From Bombyx mori (Eukaryota; Arthropoda; Insecta; Lepidoptera; Bombycidae), in assembly GCF_030269925.1 (NCBI RefSeq), contig NC_085128.1, positions 14,076,501 to 14,140,500 of the forward strand: a DNA stretch of 64,000 bases, written 5' to 3'. The notes beneath the pieces were generated by a model. The model made no database searches, was not told where the DNA came from, and worked only from the letters and a program-made list of their open reading frames with translations. The stretch's first letter is position 1. Each line of letters starts with the position of its first letter. Shown piece by piece: positions 1-10,657 of this stretch. The translations under genes and the position numbers were made by a program.

Positions 1-107
1 CTTCTTCTCTATATTCTCTATAAATGTGGAAAATTTCATAATCCTCCGTCCGCGCAATTTTCGTAAAAAGGGAAACAAAGTTTTTGCTTCACGTATTAAT
101 ATATAGA
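1..107 (-). mobile_element. Helitron family A, copy 1, cut by window edge
   Basis: This is the 5' end of a non-autonomous Helitron read on the minus strand, starting TCTATATATTAATACGTGAA at its right edge. The same roughly 107 bases end the copies at 12.6, 15.5 and 26.9 kb. The rest of the element lies outside the window to the left. It has no coding capacity; movement would depend on a Rep/helicase supplied elsewhere. Confidence 0.75.
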
Positions 108-256
108 TAACAATTTTAATTGGCAGGAGTCACTTTAATGTGTATGGCCATTTAATGAGCAGAATTTGGTCGATTTTAAATCAAGAGGTACGGTATGTGC
201 CCTAGATCTACCGCTTTTGATATCACTACCATTAGTAGTAGCTGTAAAGATTTGAG

Positions 257-411
257 GTCGTCGTGTCCTAAACGATAAGACACATGGTGTATTCGTATTG
301 AGTTATGCGACTAGGCCGGTGTAAGAATCCAACAGGCAGGTGCAATTAAAAAAATGAAACACGTACTTAACAAATGTGCACGAATTACTTCCACGGTGAA
401 GGAATACATAC
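257..411 (+). mobile_element. S1 SINE, tRNA-like head only
   Basis: This matches the 5' part of the S1 SINE: GTCGTCGTGTCCTAAACGAT (A-box region), a decayed B-box about 60 bases later, then the linker containing ACGTACTTAACAAATGTGCA and CCACGGTGAAGGAATA. The 3' BMC1-like part is missing, so the copy is 3'-truncated. Compare the full-length copies at 13.0-13.5 and 21.5-22.0 kb. Confidence 0.65.
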
Positions 412-439
412 TATCACTTAATAGAAACCAAACCTATAA

Positions 440-760
440 AAATGTGTGCGTGTACTAGTGTACACACGTAAGAAGTGAAACTTGTTTATGGCCTTATTTT
501 TCGAAAAATGATCTACATGCAACTTTCTAGAAATTGGTTAAATAAAGTTAAATTAGATAAAGTTTAAACAAAAGGATTTTATTATCATAGACATGAATAC
601 AAAAAAGTTAAATTAGATAAAGTTTAAACAAAAGGATTTTATTATCATAGACATGAATACAAAACAGATGGCGCGTAACGGAAAAAAGTGACGCGTAACC
701 GAAAAATGTGACGGTAAATTTTTTTCCAACGCCGATAAGGAAGTTTCACTTCAAAAATAT
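440..760. mobile_element. MITE family M, copy A
   Basis: The left end CGTAAGAAGTGAAACTTG and the right end GGAAGTTTCACTTC are near-inverted copies of one another. The ends and the adjoining GTGTACT..GTACACACG motif resemble the element at 4.9-5.27 kb. No open frame is present. The interior contains a perfect 60-bp tandem duplication, listed separately. The exact outer ends are uncertain. Confidence 0.5.
544..663. repeat. Perfect 60-bp tandem duplication
   Basis: Bases 544-603 and 604-663 are identical and directly adjacent. The flanking bases differ (t at 543, c at 665). The unit is AT-rich and non-coding and lies inside MITE copy A. The identity suggests a recent duplication, slippage, or an assembly artefact. 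Confidence 0.9.
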
Positions 761-1020
761 AATGTGGGCTTGGTAAGAACGGAACTTATGAAAAGATGGT
801 GGAACAGATAGTTAAGATGTGAGTAAAAGAAAACGCTAAGAAAGGGAAAAATAATGATAGAGAAAAGCTAGATGTCGAAGGCGATTGAATAAAAAAGGCG
901 TAATAAAGAGTTCAGTTAAATTTTTTTTAAAGAAGATTTTGGAAGAGATCAATAAAAGTGCAACAGTGGAATAGTTTTATTTTATATGCCATGATCCCAA
1001 TTTTACATACCTATACATTC

Positions 1021-1098
1021 TATTTGCGCAATTATTGCCGGTAAGGCGTCTTGTGAGTCCATGTGGGTAGGTATCACCACACTGCCTATTTCCGCCGG
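1021..1098 (+). mobile_element. S1 SINE fragment
   Basis: A short diverged piece of the S1 SINE middle, recognised by CTTGTGAGTCC, GGGTAGGTATCACCAC and TGCCTATTTCCGCCG. It has neither the tRNA-like head nor the 3' tail. Confidence 0.6.
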
Positions 1099-1759
1099 GG
1101 ATCTGCTTGCATTGAAGCTTGAGCAGGCGCAAAAACATTGAACCTTCAACCTTATGTTTCTGAGTGTGTGAAATTTATGAGACATTATACATAATATATT
1201 ATGACAGCAAGATCGTGATTACAAAATACGAAAAGATAGAAGATAAAAATACTAAAAGATATCTACATAGTCACAATGTAGGAGATTAGGACAAATAATG
1301 CTTTTTCGGCTTATTTAAATTTATTTAAATTAAATTATCATTTAAATTTCATGGCCCCCATTTCAGTTATGAGCGCAAGTCCCGATATTTCCATTCATCA
1401 CGTCCGTGTTTCTGCTGATCTTATTTAAACCAGAAATCTTACCCCTGCATCGTGAATTCATAATTGATATTCTATTTTATTTGTAACCAGGATACTAATA
1501 CTGTAGCATGGTGCATAGGGCCTTATTTTTTTTAAAATCAAATGTTTTCCCTGTCGATTTAAAGACAGAGTAGTTCATAATAACATGTCCGCAACATAGT
1601 TTAAACTAATTACTAGTGGTAAGACTTACTATTAGCGGGCACTGGTCAGTATTATATCCTAGTTCTAATTTAAATATAGCAACATCACACATTACAATTA
1701 AGACTACAACGTCACGTTTCAATTTGAGTAGAGAAATTCACGTTATGATATCAATAGGC

Positions 1760-1986
1760 TTTTTTATTGCTTAGATGGGTGGACGAGCTCACAGACCGCC
1801 TGGTGTTAAGTGGTTACTGGAGCCCATAGACATCTACAACGTAAATGCGCCACCCACCTTGAGATATAAGTTTTAAAGTCTCTCTACCTCACCCTTCAAA
1901 CCGAAACGCATCACTTCTTCACGGCAGAAATAGGTAGGGTGAGGTACCTACCCGTGCGGACTCATAAGAGATCCTTCCACCAGTAA
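1760..1986 (-). mobile_element. S1 SINE, 5'-truncated
   Basis: The element is on the minus strand: a T-run then ATTGCTTAGATGGGTGGACG marks its 3' end. It extends to the GGTAGGACCTC equivalent at the right edge. Compared with other copies the ACAACGGCTGCC stretch is missing, so there is a small internal deletion. It has no head. Confidence 0.85.
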
Positions 1987-2439
1987 AGCTCCGGTAAGCA
2001 CTTAAACCAGATGAGCCTAGAGGTCGTTTGGTGTTCTAGAATAATAAAGGAAGTTCGAGGCAATTATTTAATTTATTTATTTATTTTAAAAAAAACATTC
2101 GGCGAACGAGAATATATTTTTTCACATTCGAAATAACAGTATTATGAAAAGCCAGCATAGGCACGGGCTTGAATGTATTTGCATTGCTAATGTCACGGTT
2201 AATTTAATAAAAAAAAAAAAAAAAACGCCACACATCCGTGCGAATCTTCGTTTTGTATTATAATTTATGACGGGATCCGGCTAAATTGTTAAATATGTAC
2301 GGTCGGTAAGCCACAAGGGGCGCCGCTCCAGAAATTTTATGAAGCGATGCGCCTCTTACAGATTTTGTGCGGTCTTCTAGAAGCGGAATTGTAGGAGGCT
2401 TGAGGCTCAATAGACATGCGTACTCTTGTATGGAGTGTC

Positions 2440-2635
2440 TCTACGTGTTCTGGAGTGGAGACCGCGAGCCGGCAAACGTAGTGCAGGACGCCCTCCTGCT
2501 AGATGGAGCGACGACCTGCACAAGGCAGCTGGCAGTAACTGGATGCGTAGAACCGAAGATCGGGTTCAGTGACAAGCTTTGGGGGAGGCCTATGTCCAGC
2601 AGTGGACTGCCGCACGCTGATGATGATGATGACTC
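2440..2635 (+). pseudogene. RTE-like LINE C-terminal tail (LT2) with TGA repeat
   Basis: One plus-strand frame reads LEWRPRAGKRSAGRPPARW, then SDDL, and ends GEAYVQQWTAAR before a TGA. This is the typical end of an RTE-like endonuclease/reverse transcriptase in Lepidoptera (family assignment from memory). One in-frame TGA replaces the expected Trp just before GEAYVQQW, so the copy is dead. The frame runs straight into a (TGA)n repeat at 2620-2634, the usual 3' end of such LINEs. The catalytic domains are absent, so this is a 5'-truncated insertion. Related copies are at 28.2, 62.7 and 62.9 kb. Confidence 0.7.
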
Positions 2636-2639
2636 TCGT

Positions 2640-2852
2640 AAAGCTTTATTTTATGAATTAAGGATTACTGGTGACCTGGAGCCCCTTCCAGTTTCACTAA
2701 GATAGTTGGGCGAGTTAAGGCCAGCTCGGGGGGTGGGATTTGCTAACAGTTGCCCGAGCGCCTCCAAAGGAGACCTAATAACTCAAGGGCAACTGCTTCG
2801 CGAGTGAACCTACTACCGGATCGGAATCGCGATCCACTAAGAAGATAATCAC
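2640..2852 (-). mobile_element. S2 (Bm1-like) SINE variant
   Basis: Read on the minus strand this matches the copy at 8.7-8.9 kb: CTACTACCGGATCGGAATCG, GAGCGCCTCCAAAGGAGACC and GGTGGGATTTGCTAACAGTT on the plus strand. It shares the GATCCGG/ACCCACTGAGAAGATCC core with the other S2 copies but has a different second half, so it is probably a subfamily. Confidence 0.6.
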
Positions 2853-3847
2853 AATTTCCAGAGAACTCCGGACTCTAACTGCTACCACTCAAACATCATA
2901 CGTTAGTATTAAGTATCATATTATATAGTATTATAACATTTATGAATAAGAATTAGGCTAAAATATATCAAAGCGAGTCCACATTTAGATGCATATGAAA
3001 ATTATACCACTCTCCATCCATGCTAGAGAAATTTTAAAGGTTTATATTTGAAAATTATATTACTATATTACTGTTATTACATGCTCATAGCTAATAATGG
3101 AATTTTATACATGATAGAAGGTAAATATTATAAATGACATATTTGGCGATTCCCTTCCAATATTTAAAAACAAAATTATAAAAAGTTGTTGTTGAACCTC
3201 AGCCTCGGCCTTGGTCTGAGTACTCGGGTATTACTGTCCTTGTTGTCTTTCTGTTTTTAATTTTTTATTATTATTTATAGTATTGTTAAATCTCTATTAA
3301 TATGTTAATGTAATGCATGCTGTGATTGCCTATAATTAGAGTTGCAGTTATCAATTGCTCTATACATGTCAATGTTATTTTATGTCTTACTGTAAACCCT
3401 GTCGGTAATCCTTAAATAAATAAATCTGTATCAACGCTGCTCTTGTTTGAAACCGCGTCTTAAGTTGTAAACTTCCAAAAGACGAAACTTTTGACGTTTT
3501 TAGAAGTTAAAACCACTGTATTAGAATCTAAAATGTTTGCAGCGTGTGATTAAACTAAGTTATTATAACAAAACGTAGTGGCATTACGTGGTATTGTTAA
3601 GAGGTTGTTGGAAAACATGATTCATGACTACATGTGAGTGATACTGCTGACTGGGTCTTTTGACCTGTACACCAAAGAATTGAACAAACTACTCAGTCTG
3701 GTTTGCGATATCTTAAAAATCTAAAGCCCTATCTTGGGGCCTGGCAGTCTGTTTGAATGTGATCTTCACGATAACAGGATCCCATAGATAAGGGCCAACC
3801 AACCTCTCTATTAATATTACACCTCAAACGTATTTTATATATATAAT
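2853..3847. other. AT-rich, possible LINE 3' end at 3185-3426
   Basis: There is no convincing coding region. The part from about 3185 ends in CCTTAAATAAATAAATCTG, which resembles a (TAAA)n LINE 3' terminus, but no protein frame supports it. The rest is plain AT-rich sequence. Confidence 0.4.
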
Positions 3848-4080
3848 TCGACGCTTGAAAGGCAAACGTGACTAAGCGACAATAACTGCTTTGTACATAA
3901 ATGATAGGCAATAACCATATTCCATGCGCAAACAATATATATTTCTAGGTCAATTAAAATAATTTCAATCCTATAGCTAGATTCATTAAAATATTTTTTT
4001 TCCAGGTATTTCAACTTTAAATTAGTCTACTGTAAAGTTCACGCATTGTCGCTTAGTCACGTTTGCCTTTCAAGCGTCGA
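3848..4080. mobile_element. Foldback/MITE with perfect 36-bp inverted repeats
   Basis: Bases 3848-3883 and 4045-4080 are perfect inverted copies (36 of 36), separated by 161 bases. The arm begins TCGACGCTTGAAAGGCAAAC. Both outer flanks are AT-rich (ATATAAT / TATTATA), so the true ends may lie a few bases further out. The interior has no open frame. The structure fits a non-autonomous TIR element; the superfamily is not identifiable. Confidence 0.8.
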
Positions 4081-4503
4081 TATTATACATTTATATTCAG
4101 CAGTCATTAAAATGAGACAAGAATGATTTCACTCAGTCAAACGAATTTAAGCTCATTGTATCGTACTCATTGTGTCGTTGATCACTAAATTCACGAAATC
4201 AATGTAGGGATAATTAATTATTAAATTATATTTACAGAAAATGGTCGTTTAAAAAGCAGTTCGAATTAATTACAAAATATTTTACAAAGCAGCGGAGATA
4301 GAGATGAATGAATTTAATTTCTAATTAGAACTATTGTTCACAATTACTATAGAAAAATAGAATATCGTTTTTATAGGTTACAAACAAATTTTTATAGGTT
4401 ATTATTATTATTATATTATAGATGGTAGTACATAGTTTTGTATATTATTGAAAAAAATAAAGAAAAACACTTTATTATTACAGGGCAACATATCGGAGTC
4501 TTA

Positions 4504-4853
4504 TCTATACATATAAATAAAATTGGAGTGTCTGTTTGTAATATTGAAATAATCGCTTTTTACTACATGCATATGAATATACGGTACATACACAAAAATA
4601 ACATTATTTACAATTTTTGTCTGTCTGTCTGTTTGTTCCGGCTAATCTCTGGAACGGCTGGACCGATTTTAACGGGACTTTCACTGACAGGTAGCTGATG
4701 ATATAAGAAGTAACTTAGGCTACGTTTTTTTAGACTAGCTTCACTCCGCGGCGTCACCCGTGATACGACAATAGCCGCGGGTAACATCGCGGGACTCGAC
4801 TATTCAATAATCAAATTTGATGTTTCCGAAACGAAGCGAGGGCGGGTCGCTAG
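4504..4853 (+). mobile_element. Helitron family C, copy 1
   Basis: It starts TCTATACATATAAATAAAAT and ends ...GGGCGGGTCGCTAG at 4853, with the CTAG end expected of Helitrons. The internal GCCGCGG motif and the line TCTGGAACGGCTGGACCGAT are shared with the inverted copy at 44.8 kb. The CTGTCTGTCTGTCTGTTTG stretch near 4619 is a short repeat inside the element. It is non-autonomous, with no Rep/helicase frame. Confidence 0.75.
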
Positions 4854-4899
4854 AAATAATTGGAAGGCTATATATATTATATAAAAAAAGGGTGCGTGT

Positions 4900-5270
4900 A
4901 CTTATGTACGCGCGTAAGAAGTTATACTTCATTTTTATTAAATTTATTTCTTTTTTTTAATATTAAATAATTAATAATAAATATTTAACGTTAATAATTT
5001 AATAATATTTAGTATGAATTATATTAAATAATAATTTTGTTATTTATATTACTAAAAAATGAATGCTAATAATACTTGTTTTTACGTGTACATGCTCGAA
5101 AGTTCACCTGCGGCTATATTCAGACTCGCCAAGCTACGTCGGTCGTATTGTAATGAGCGATTTAGTGGGCAACTTCATTCTGTTAATTTTGTGTCACTGT
5201 GCGCGCGTATCGTAAAATTTCACTCTCATCGATTTTTCATAACGCGCCCAAAGAAGTATAACTTCAAAAA
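4900..5270. mobile_element. MITE family M, copy B
   Basis: Ends GAAGTTATACTTC (near 4918) and GAAGTATAACTTC (near 5250) are inverted copies. The neighbouring motifs GTACTTATGTACGCGCGTAA on the left and CATAACGCGCCCAAAG on the right fit the same family as copy A at 0.44-0.76 kb. The interior is AT-rich and non-coding. Confidence 0.55.
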
Positions 5271-5279
5271 TATTCATTG

Positions 5280-6091
5280 ACAGAAGTCACCCGAAATGGA
5301 TAAAAGAGATTGAATTTCAATTTTTCTGCATAAAAAATTTCATAGATGACGAAGTACTAGTTTGGAACTAAACGAGTACTAAGCTCGTTACGAATATTAC
5401 ATTTGAAGCTAGTGTCGTTTTTGAAGCGAATTGAAAGGTTGAAGCATATTTTCGTTAATGGAATAAGCACCGAATTTCCTGTGTGTAAACGTACATTTGT
5501 AACGCAGCGTTCCGTTTCGCGGGGCAACAGTAGCCAAAGGGATTGTGACTCAGGTCCGTGCCGCGACGACCCACCCCGCGCTACCCGCGCCCGCGCATCT
5601 ATTGCATCATTTGCACTCCCAATGAGTGCGCGCCAGACCATAGATTATATATTTGAGACGCCAGACTTTGAAGCGGAATACACGCGTCCCCGGTCGATAC
5701 CGGAACTGACAACCCGAGAGTCTCATGCCAGTCGGGCACCTAACATTAAACATTTTAATTATTTAATACTTGAACCACACAAATAAACAGTGGACAGGCT
5801 AAATATTTACATTCGTTTATTTCTGTTTTGAACTGGATGTTAAAGTTATAATAGTCATGAAAGCCATACTATAGTTTATGTTTTTATTTACAAGAAGATA
5901 TTGCTGATGTATCTGCTCAATGCGTATTGGAATAATTTAGTTATAAGCGCATACTGTTAATTGTTAAAGACAAAAACGTTGTTTTCTTTCTGCGTCGAGA
6001 ACAGGACTGCTTCAATTAAACTGGATTTAAGAACAAATATTCAATAACACGTTTAAAACGAATAATAATAAAATAATTAAATACAAATAAT
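5280..6091. other. Gene-free stretch with a local GC-rich patch
   Basis: Bases about 5500-5720 are markedly richer in G, C and CpG than the surrounding AT-rich DNA. A 127-codon plus-strand frame crosses it (5403-5786) and a 94-codon frame lies on the other strand. Neither shows a recognisable domain, so I do not call a gene. It could be an old element or a CpG-bearing regulatory patch. Confidence 0.4.
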
Positions 6092-6349
6092 GTTTTTTTT
6101 AATTATTTCTTTATTGCCTAGATGGGTGAACGAAGCTCACGGCCCACCTGGTGTTAAGTGGTTACTGGAGCCCATAGACATCTAAAACGTAAGTGCACCA
6201 CCCACCTTGAGATATAAGTTCTAAGATCTCAGTATAGCTACAACGGCTGCCCCACCCTTCAAACCGAAACGCATCAATACTTCACGGCAGAAATAGGCAA
6301 GGGGGTTGGTACCTACCCGCGCGGACTCACTAGAGGTCCTACCACCAGA
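6092..6349 (-). mobile_element. S1 SINE, 5'-truncated
   Basis: A T-run, then TTTATTGCCTAGATGGGTGA, marks the 3' end on the minus strand. The copy is nearly complete through the body to GAGGTCCTACCACCAG at the right. The tRNA-like head is absent. Confidence 0.85.
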
Positions 6350-6407
6350 CCTCTTTATGACTATAGAATGATTCGATATATTTAAACTGGTCAAAATATT
6401 GTGGTAT

Positions 6408-6512
6408 AGTTTTTGTTGCTATTGTAGTCAGATTAGCTTACGGCTCACCTGGTGGTGATTGGGAATCATCGCTAATGCGCATCATCAAAGCCAAGTCCCT
6501 GCCTATTAAAGT
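6408..6512 (-). mobile_element. LT1 LINE 3' tail, strongly decayed
   Basis: GTTGCTATTGTAGTCAGATT followed by TTACGGCTCACCTGGTGGTG aligns with the minus-strand LT1 tail (TTGCCCTTGTAGGCAGACGA, ATACGGCCCACCTGATGGTG) at 20.5 kb. Many substitutions mark it as an old copy. Confidence 0.5.
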
Positions 6513-7160
6513 GTGAAGTGCCTATCTAAAATCTAAATCTGGTCGATTGATGGCTGAGGTTGAATAAGCAACATTTTATTTATTTATTTCTATAAATGGA
6601 AATTTCATATACAAAATAACGTTAAACGTATACACTACGAAAAGTAGCCAGCAAAATGTAAGTTATTCATAAACGTAAGTAAGTATGAAACCGTTCGTGA
6701 TCCCAATCGAGCTGTATTTTGTAAAGAGTGTACTGCAGTTAATGTTGCTGTGTGAAAATTTTGTCTGAAATCTATGGAAATCTGGGATAAAACGAAAGAT
6801 TTTCGGAAAATATACTGTAATTATATTAAATAATAGTACTTCGCAATATACCTGCCACGTAATATTGGCTAAGCTTCAGCCAACCTGATGGTAGAAAAGA
6901 ATTGTGACAGCAAATGACCAGAGGGTCTTAAATAATAATAGTATGTGTATTTCATAATGTACTGGCGTTTTAGCCTGTTAGGGTAAATTCTTCTATATCA
7001 TCAGCCCTTTCCATCTCACCTTATATTTTTTATCGGATTAGTCTCAACGTTTTGTCCACTTTTATGACGAAGCAATCGTGACATCCAGTCGAGAGGACGA
7101 AATAATTATAAAATAGATAACATAAAACCTCGAGATATTGATTTAATGTGTCTAACTACA
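6513..7160. other. No feature seen
   Basis: AT-rich, non-coding. A TTTATTTATTTATTT run near 6580 may be the tail of an old minus-strand LINE, but nothing coding follows it. Confidence 0.4.
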
Positions 7161-7359
7161 TCTATATACATAAAAATGAATTGCTGTTCGTTAGTTTCGC
7201 TAAAACTCGAGAACGGCTGGACCGATTTGGATAATTTTGGTATTGAATTATTTGTGGAAGTCCAGAGAAGGTATAAAAGGTAGATAAATATGAAAATGCT
7301 CGGAAGTTGGGTCTTTCATTTATCGATTGAGGCACTACGAAGTCTGCCGGGTCAGCTAG
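7161..7359 (+). mobile_element. Helitron family B, copy 1 (tandem pair)
   Basis: Begins TCTATATACATAAAAATGAA after an A and ends GGGTCAGCTAG at 7359. The body contains CGAGAACGGCTGGACCGATT and GTGGAAGTCCAGAGAAGG, shared with copies at 7360 and 41,045. It is about 200 bases and has no coding capacity. Confidence 0.8.
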
Positions 7360-7575
7360 TCTATATATATATAAATGAATTGCTGTTTGTTAGTCTCGCT
7401 AAAAACTAAAACTCGAGAACGGCAGGACCGATTTGGCTAATTTTGGTCTTGAATTATTTGTGGAAGTCCAGAGAAGGTTTAAAAGGTAGATAAATATGAA
7501 AATGCTCGCAATTAAATAAAGTTTAGATCTTTTATTTATCGATTGAGGCACTACGAGGTCTGCCGGGTCAGCTGG
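7360..7575 (+). mobile_element. Helitron family B, copy 2 (tandem pair)
   Basis: Starts TCTATATATATATAAATGAA exactly where copy 1 ends, so the two are head-to-tail with no spacer. It ends GGGTCAGCTGG, one base off the canonical CTAG. It is slightly longer in the 3' half than copy 1. Confidence 0.8.
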
Positions 7576-8674
7576 TTCGTAATAAATTTACCATTATAAT
7601 TTTATATTTGAATATTTGCTCTTAGCTTTGTGAACTGCCGTAAAGCTATAAGTAATCAATAATTATTATATAATATTAGACGAAAATAATTAGTACTAGA
7701 TTTCAACTTTTATATACAGCAACTCAAAATGAACTAGACAGGATAGAACAGTGCAACGGGCACGAATCCAATGAATACCTGATAAGTACATAAATACATA
7801 CATAAAATTGTTACCTATGTTCGCAAAGGTAGCATTATTTTATACCTTATTTTCGTTGTTATTAAAGAGTGTTTTGCTTTAAGATGTCTTTTAGTCTTCG
7901 ATTTCAATGTTTGTTTAATTAAAGGTTTGTAAATTTTTAATGTATATGGTATTATTGTTTTGTCACTGTGTTCAATGTTATTTTAGTGTCTCATTAAGGT
8001 CGCGACAAATACAGATATTTAAGATAATTATAGTCTCGAAATTTCAGGAAATTTCAAGATTATTATTTCATGTGGTCACACTATATTGAACAGTGATGTC
8101 ATTATGCCTAATATCGATTTTCGAATGTAACTTAATGAACGACGAAAAAACTTCGAAATCAAAATTGTTGATGACCCTACACTATTATAATTTGGTTTGG
8201 ATACTTGGAAATTGTTATGCCCATCGATGTAGATTTTCGGGTTATTTAATGTTAGCGTAGTCTGTTAATTTTTTATCAAAACTTATCACCACCATTTAAG
8301 GCATTACACCCATGGGTGGCCTTGGCATGGTCCAGTAAATCTTTACAGTCAGATTTACTCATGGCATTCCTTCTACAGCTTATTAATTCACAAGTTCTTG
8401 GTATCCAGTTCGATGCCGTCCAAACATTTGCTCTTGGGTCTGTCTCTGCTATTACGGTCCTCTGGTCGACGTTCCAGTAGGCCATTGGGTATTCTGGCAA
8501 AATTTACAGGTTTACGTTATTACTTCTACTTGTATTACCACCAAGCAGTCATACGTCATACCACCGTTGTAAAATACGAATAATAATTCGACCTGATATC
8601 TCATGGAGAGAATAAGGACTCTAGTAACCACTCACCAAGTGTACCACGAGCTCGTTCATGAATGTAAAGTGACC
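7576..8674. other. No feature seen
   Basis: AT-rich sequence without recognisable repeats or coding regions. Two short overlapping frames on opposite strands near 8.28-8.58 kb have no recognisable content. Confidence 0.45.
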
Positions 8675-8912
8675 TAACCCATGCATCAGCCCGCTGAGTT
8701 TCTCGCCGGATTTTCTCAGCGGGTCGCGATTCTGATCCGGTAGTAGATGCATTCGCGAAGCAATTGCTATTGAGTTGTTAGGTCTTTTTGGAGGTGCTCG
8801 GGCAGTTGTTAGCAAATCCCACCCCTCCTGGCTGAGCACACGCTCGCCCATCTGCCCTGGTGAAACTGGAAAGGCCTTCGGGCCCGCAGTAATATTTCAA
8901 GTAAAAAAAAAA
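8675..8912 (+). mobile_element. S2 (Bm1-like) SINE variant
   Basis: GCTGAGTTTCTCGCCGGATT and CTCAGCGGGTCGCGATTCTG give the S2 core, followed by the variant second half (TTTGGAGGTGCTCGGGCAGT, GGTGAAACTGGAAAGGCC) and an A-rich tail at 8902-8912. It is the same subfamily as the inverted copy at 2.65-2.85 kb. Confidence 0.7.
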
Positions 8913-9534
8913 GAATGTAAAGCAATTACTTTACGTAGATGACGATAGTAAAATATCTAACATTTATTTATTTGTGTTCGAAATTGTTTGTGTTATTTTA
9001 GTCGAAGTTAAAACAATTCAGGAGAACTTGAACAACAGATAAATAACTTTATTAATTTTAGAACTATTCATAATATTATATAGTTCAGCAACAAAAATAA
9101 CATTGGAGATTTAGGCGTTAATTTGACGACGGAATTTCTGTTTCAGAAATTATTATGAAATAATGCTTGGTAGCTTCGAGAAGTTTCGTTTTAGAAGATT
9201 TTTGAGATTAGAATTTGCGAAATGTTGAGAATACATGTATATGAAATTTGATTATATTCATCCTCTTAGATTGCATGAATCTTATTCTGCTGAATTAAAT
9301 TAAATTGGAAATTCTAATCGGACGTAGTTAGGAGCGAACTTGAATATTTTTTTTAATGTCATCAAACCGCATTACAGCTATAAAGAATACATTCGCATCA
9401 CAAAAGCCACTGCAATAAGTTGCAACAAAGTCGTCTCCGATGGCATGGCTACATAAGCCGCAGTTTCCGTGAATATGTCGAAAATAGAAGCCTCAACCTC
9501 TACGTACTAGGTTCAAGATCCGCGGTGAAGACGT
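8913..9534. other. No feature seen
   Basis: AT-rich, non-coding; no repeat recognised until the S1 linker begins at 9535. Confidence 0.45.
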
Positions 9535-9844
9535 CCGGTGAAGGAATAACATCGTGTAATAAAAGTGAAACCCGCAAAATTATAATTTGCGTAATTACTG
9601 GTGGTAGAACCTGTTGTGAGTCCGCGCGGGTAGGTACCACCGCCCTGCCTATTTCTGCCGTGAAGCAGTAATGCGTTTCGGTTTGAAGGGTGGGGCAGCC
9701 GTTGTAACTATACTGAGACCTTACAACTTATATCTCAAGGTGGGTGGCGCATTTACGTTGTAGATGTCTATGGGCTCCAGTAACCACTTAACACCAGGTG
9801 GGCTGTGAGCTCGTCCAACCATCTAAGCAACAACAAAAAAAAAA
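9535..9844 (+). mobile_element. S1 SINE with linker, 5'-truncated
   Basis: It begins within the linker (GGTGAAGGAATAACATCGTG, then CCCGCAAAATTATAATTTGC) and continues through the full 3' body to ATCTAAGCAACAACAAAAAA. The tRNA-like head is missing. It shows that linker and BMC1-like body are one unit. Confidence 0.85.
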
Positions 9845-10358
9845 CAGTAAAGTCTTCTTAACTCAATCGTTTCTAACCCAATAATATTCGGTTTTAAACA
9901 AACTAACTTTATTAATTGGAGGGCTCCGTTCCGCATACTCTTACAGTAAGCGCTTCCAGAAATTTCCGAACTTTTGAATGGTATCTGGTCGACATTTCGA
10001 ACTTATTAAGACTTTTATGGTCCCGGAACATTCCCCTTTAAATTGAGTGTTAGCTGGATATCGTTTTTAATCTAAGATATTTTTATGAGTGCGAATTCGC
10101 ATATGAAGAAATTCATACGACTTATTTTATTAGTACACAGATATGGACATGTTCTAGGCAACAAAATTAAGAATACAAACTAGTATCTTCTCCTGTGCTA
10201 CGTTAGCATGCGATACGTATTTATTGCTTTTCTCTTCAACTGTTGTATTAAGTGGTTATAAGAGTCTACAGATATCAAAATGCCCGCATTTAAGACACGG
10301 ACTGGTAGAATCGATACCATGTTAATATAGGACCTCTATATAATACGTTGATTGAGAA
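9845..10358. other. No feature seen
   Basis: AT-rich unique sequence; no coding frame or recognised repeat. Confidence 0.45.
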
Positions 10359-10605
10359 GTTACTGGTGGTAGGACCTCTTGTGAGTCCGCGCCGGTAGGT
10401 AACACCATCCCGCCTATTGCTGCCGTGAAGCAGTAATGCGTTTCGGTTTGAAGAGCGGGACAGCCGTTGTAACTACACTGAGACCTTAGAACTGATATCT
10501 CAAGGTAGGTGGCGCATTTACGTCGTAGATGTCTATGGGCTTCAGTAACCACTTAACACCAGGTGGGCTGTGAGCTCGTCCACACATCTAAGCACTAAAA
10601 AAAAA
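10359..10605 (+). mobile_element. S1 SINE, 5'-truncated
   Basis: Starts TACTGGTGGTAGGACCTCTT and ends ATCTAAGCACTAAAAAAAAA. It is a body-only copy, little diverged. Confidence 0.9.
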
Positions 10606-10657
10606 TATTAGTCAAGCTATGTGCTAAGCTATGTGCAAGCTTCCTTAACAACCGTCT

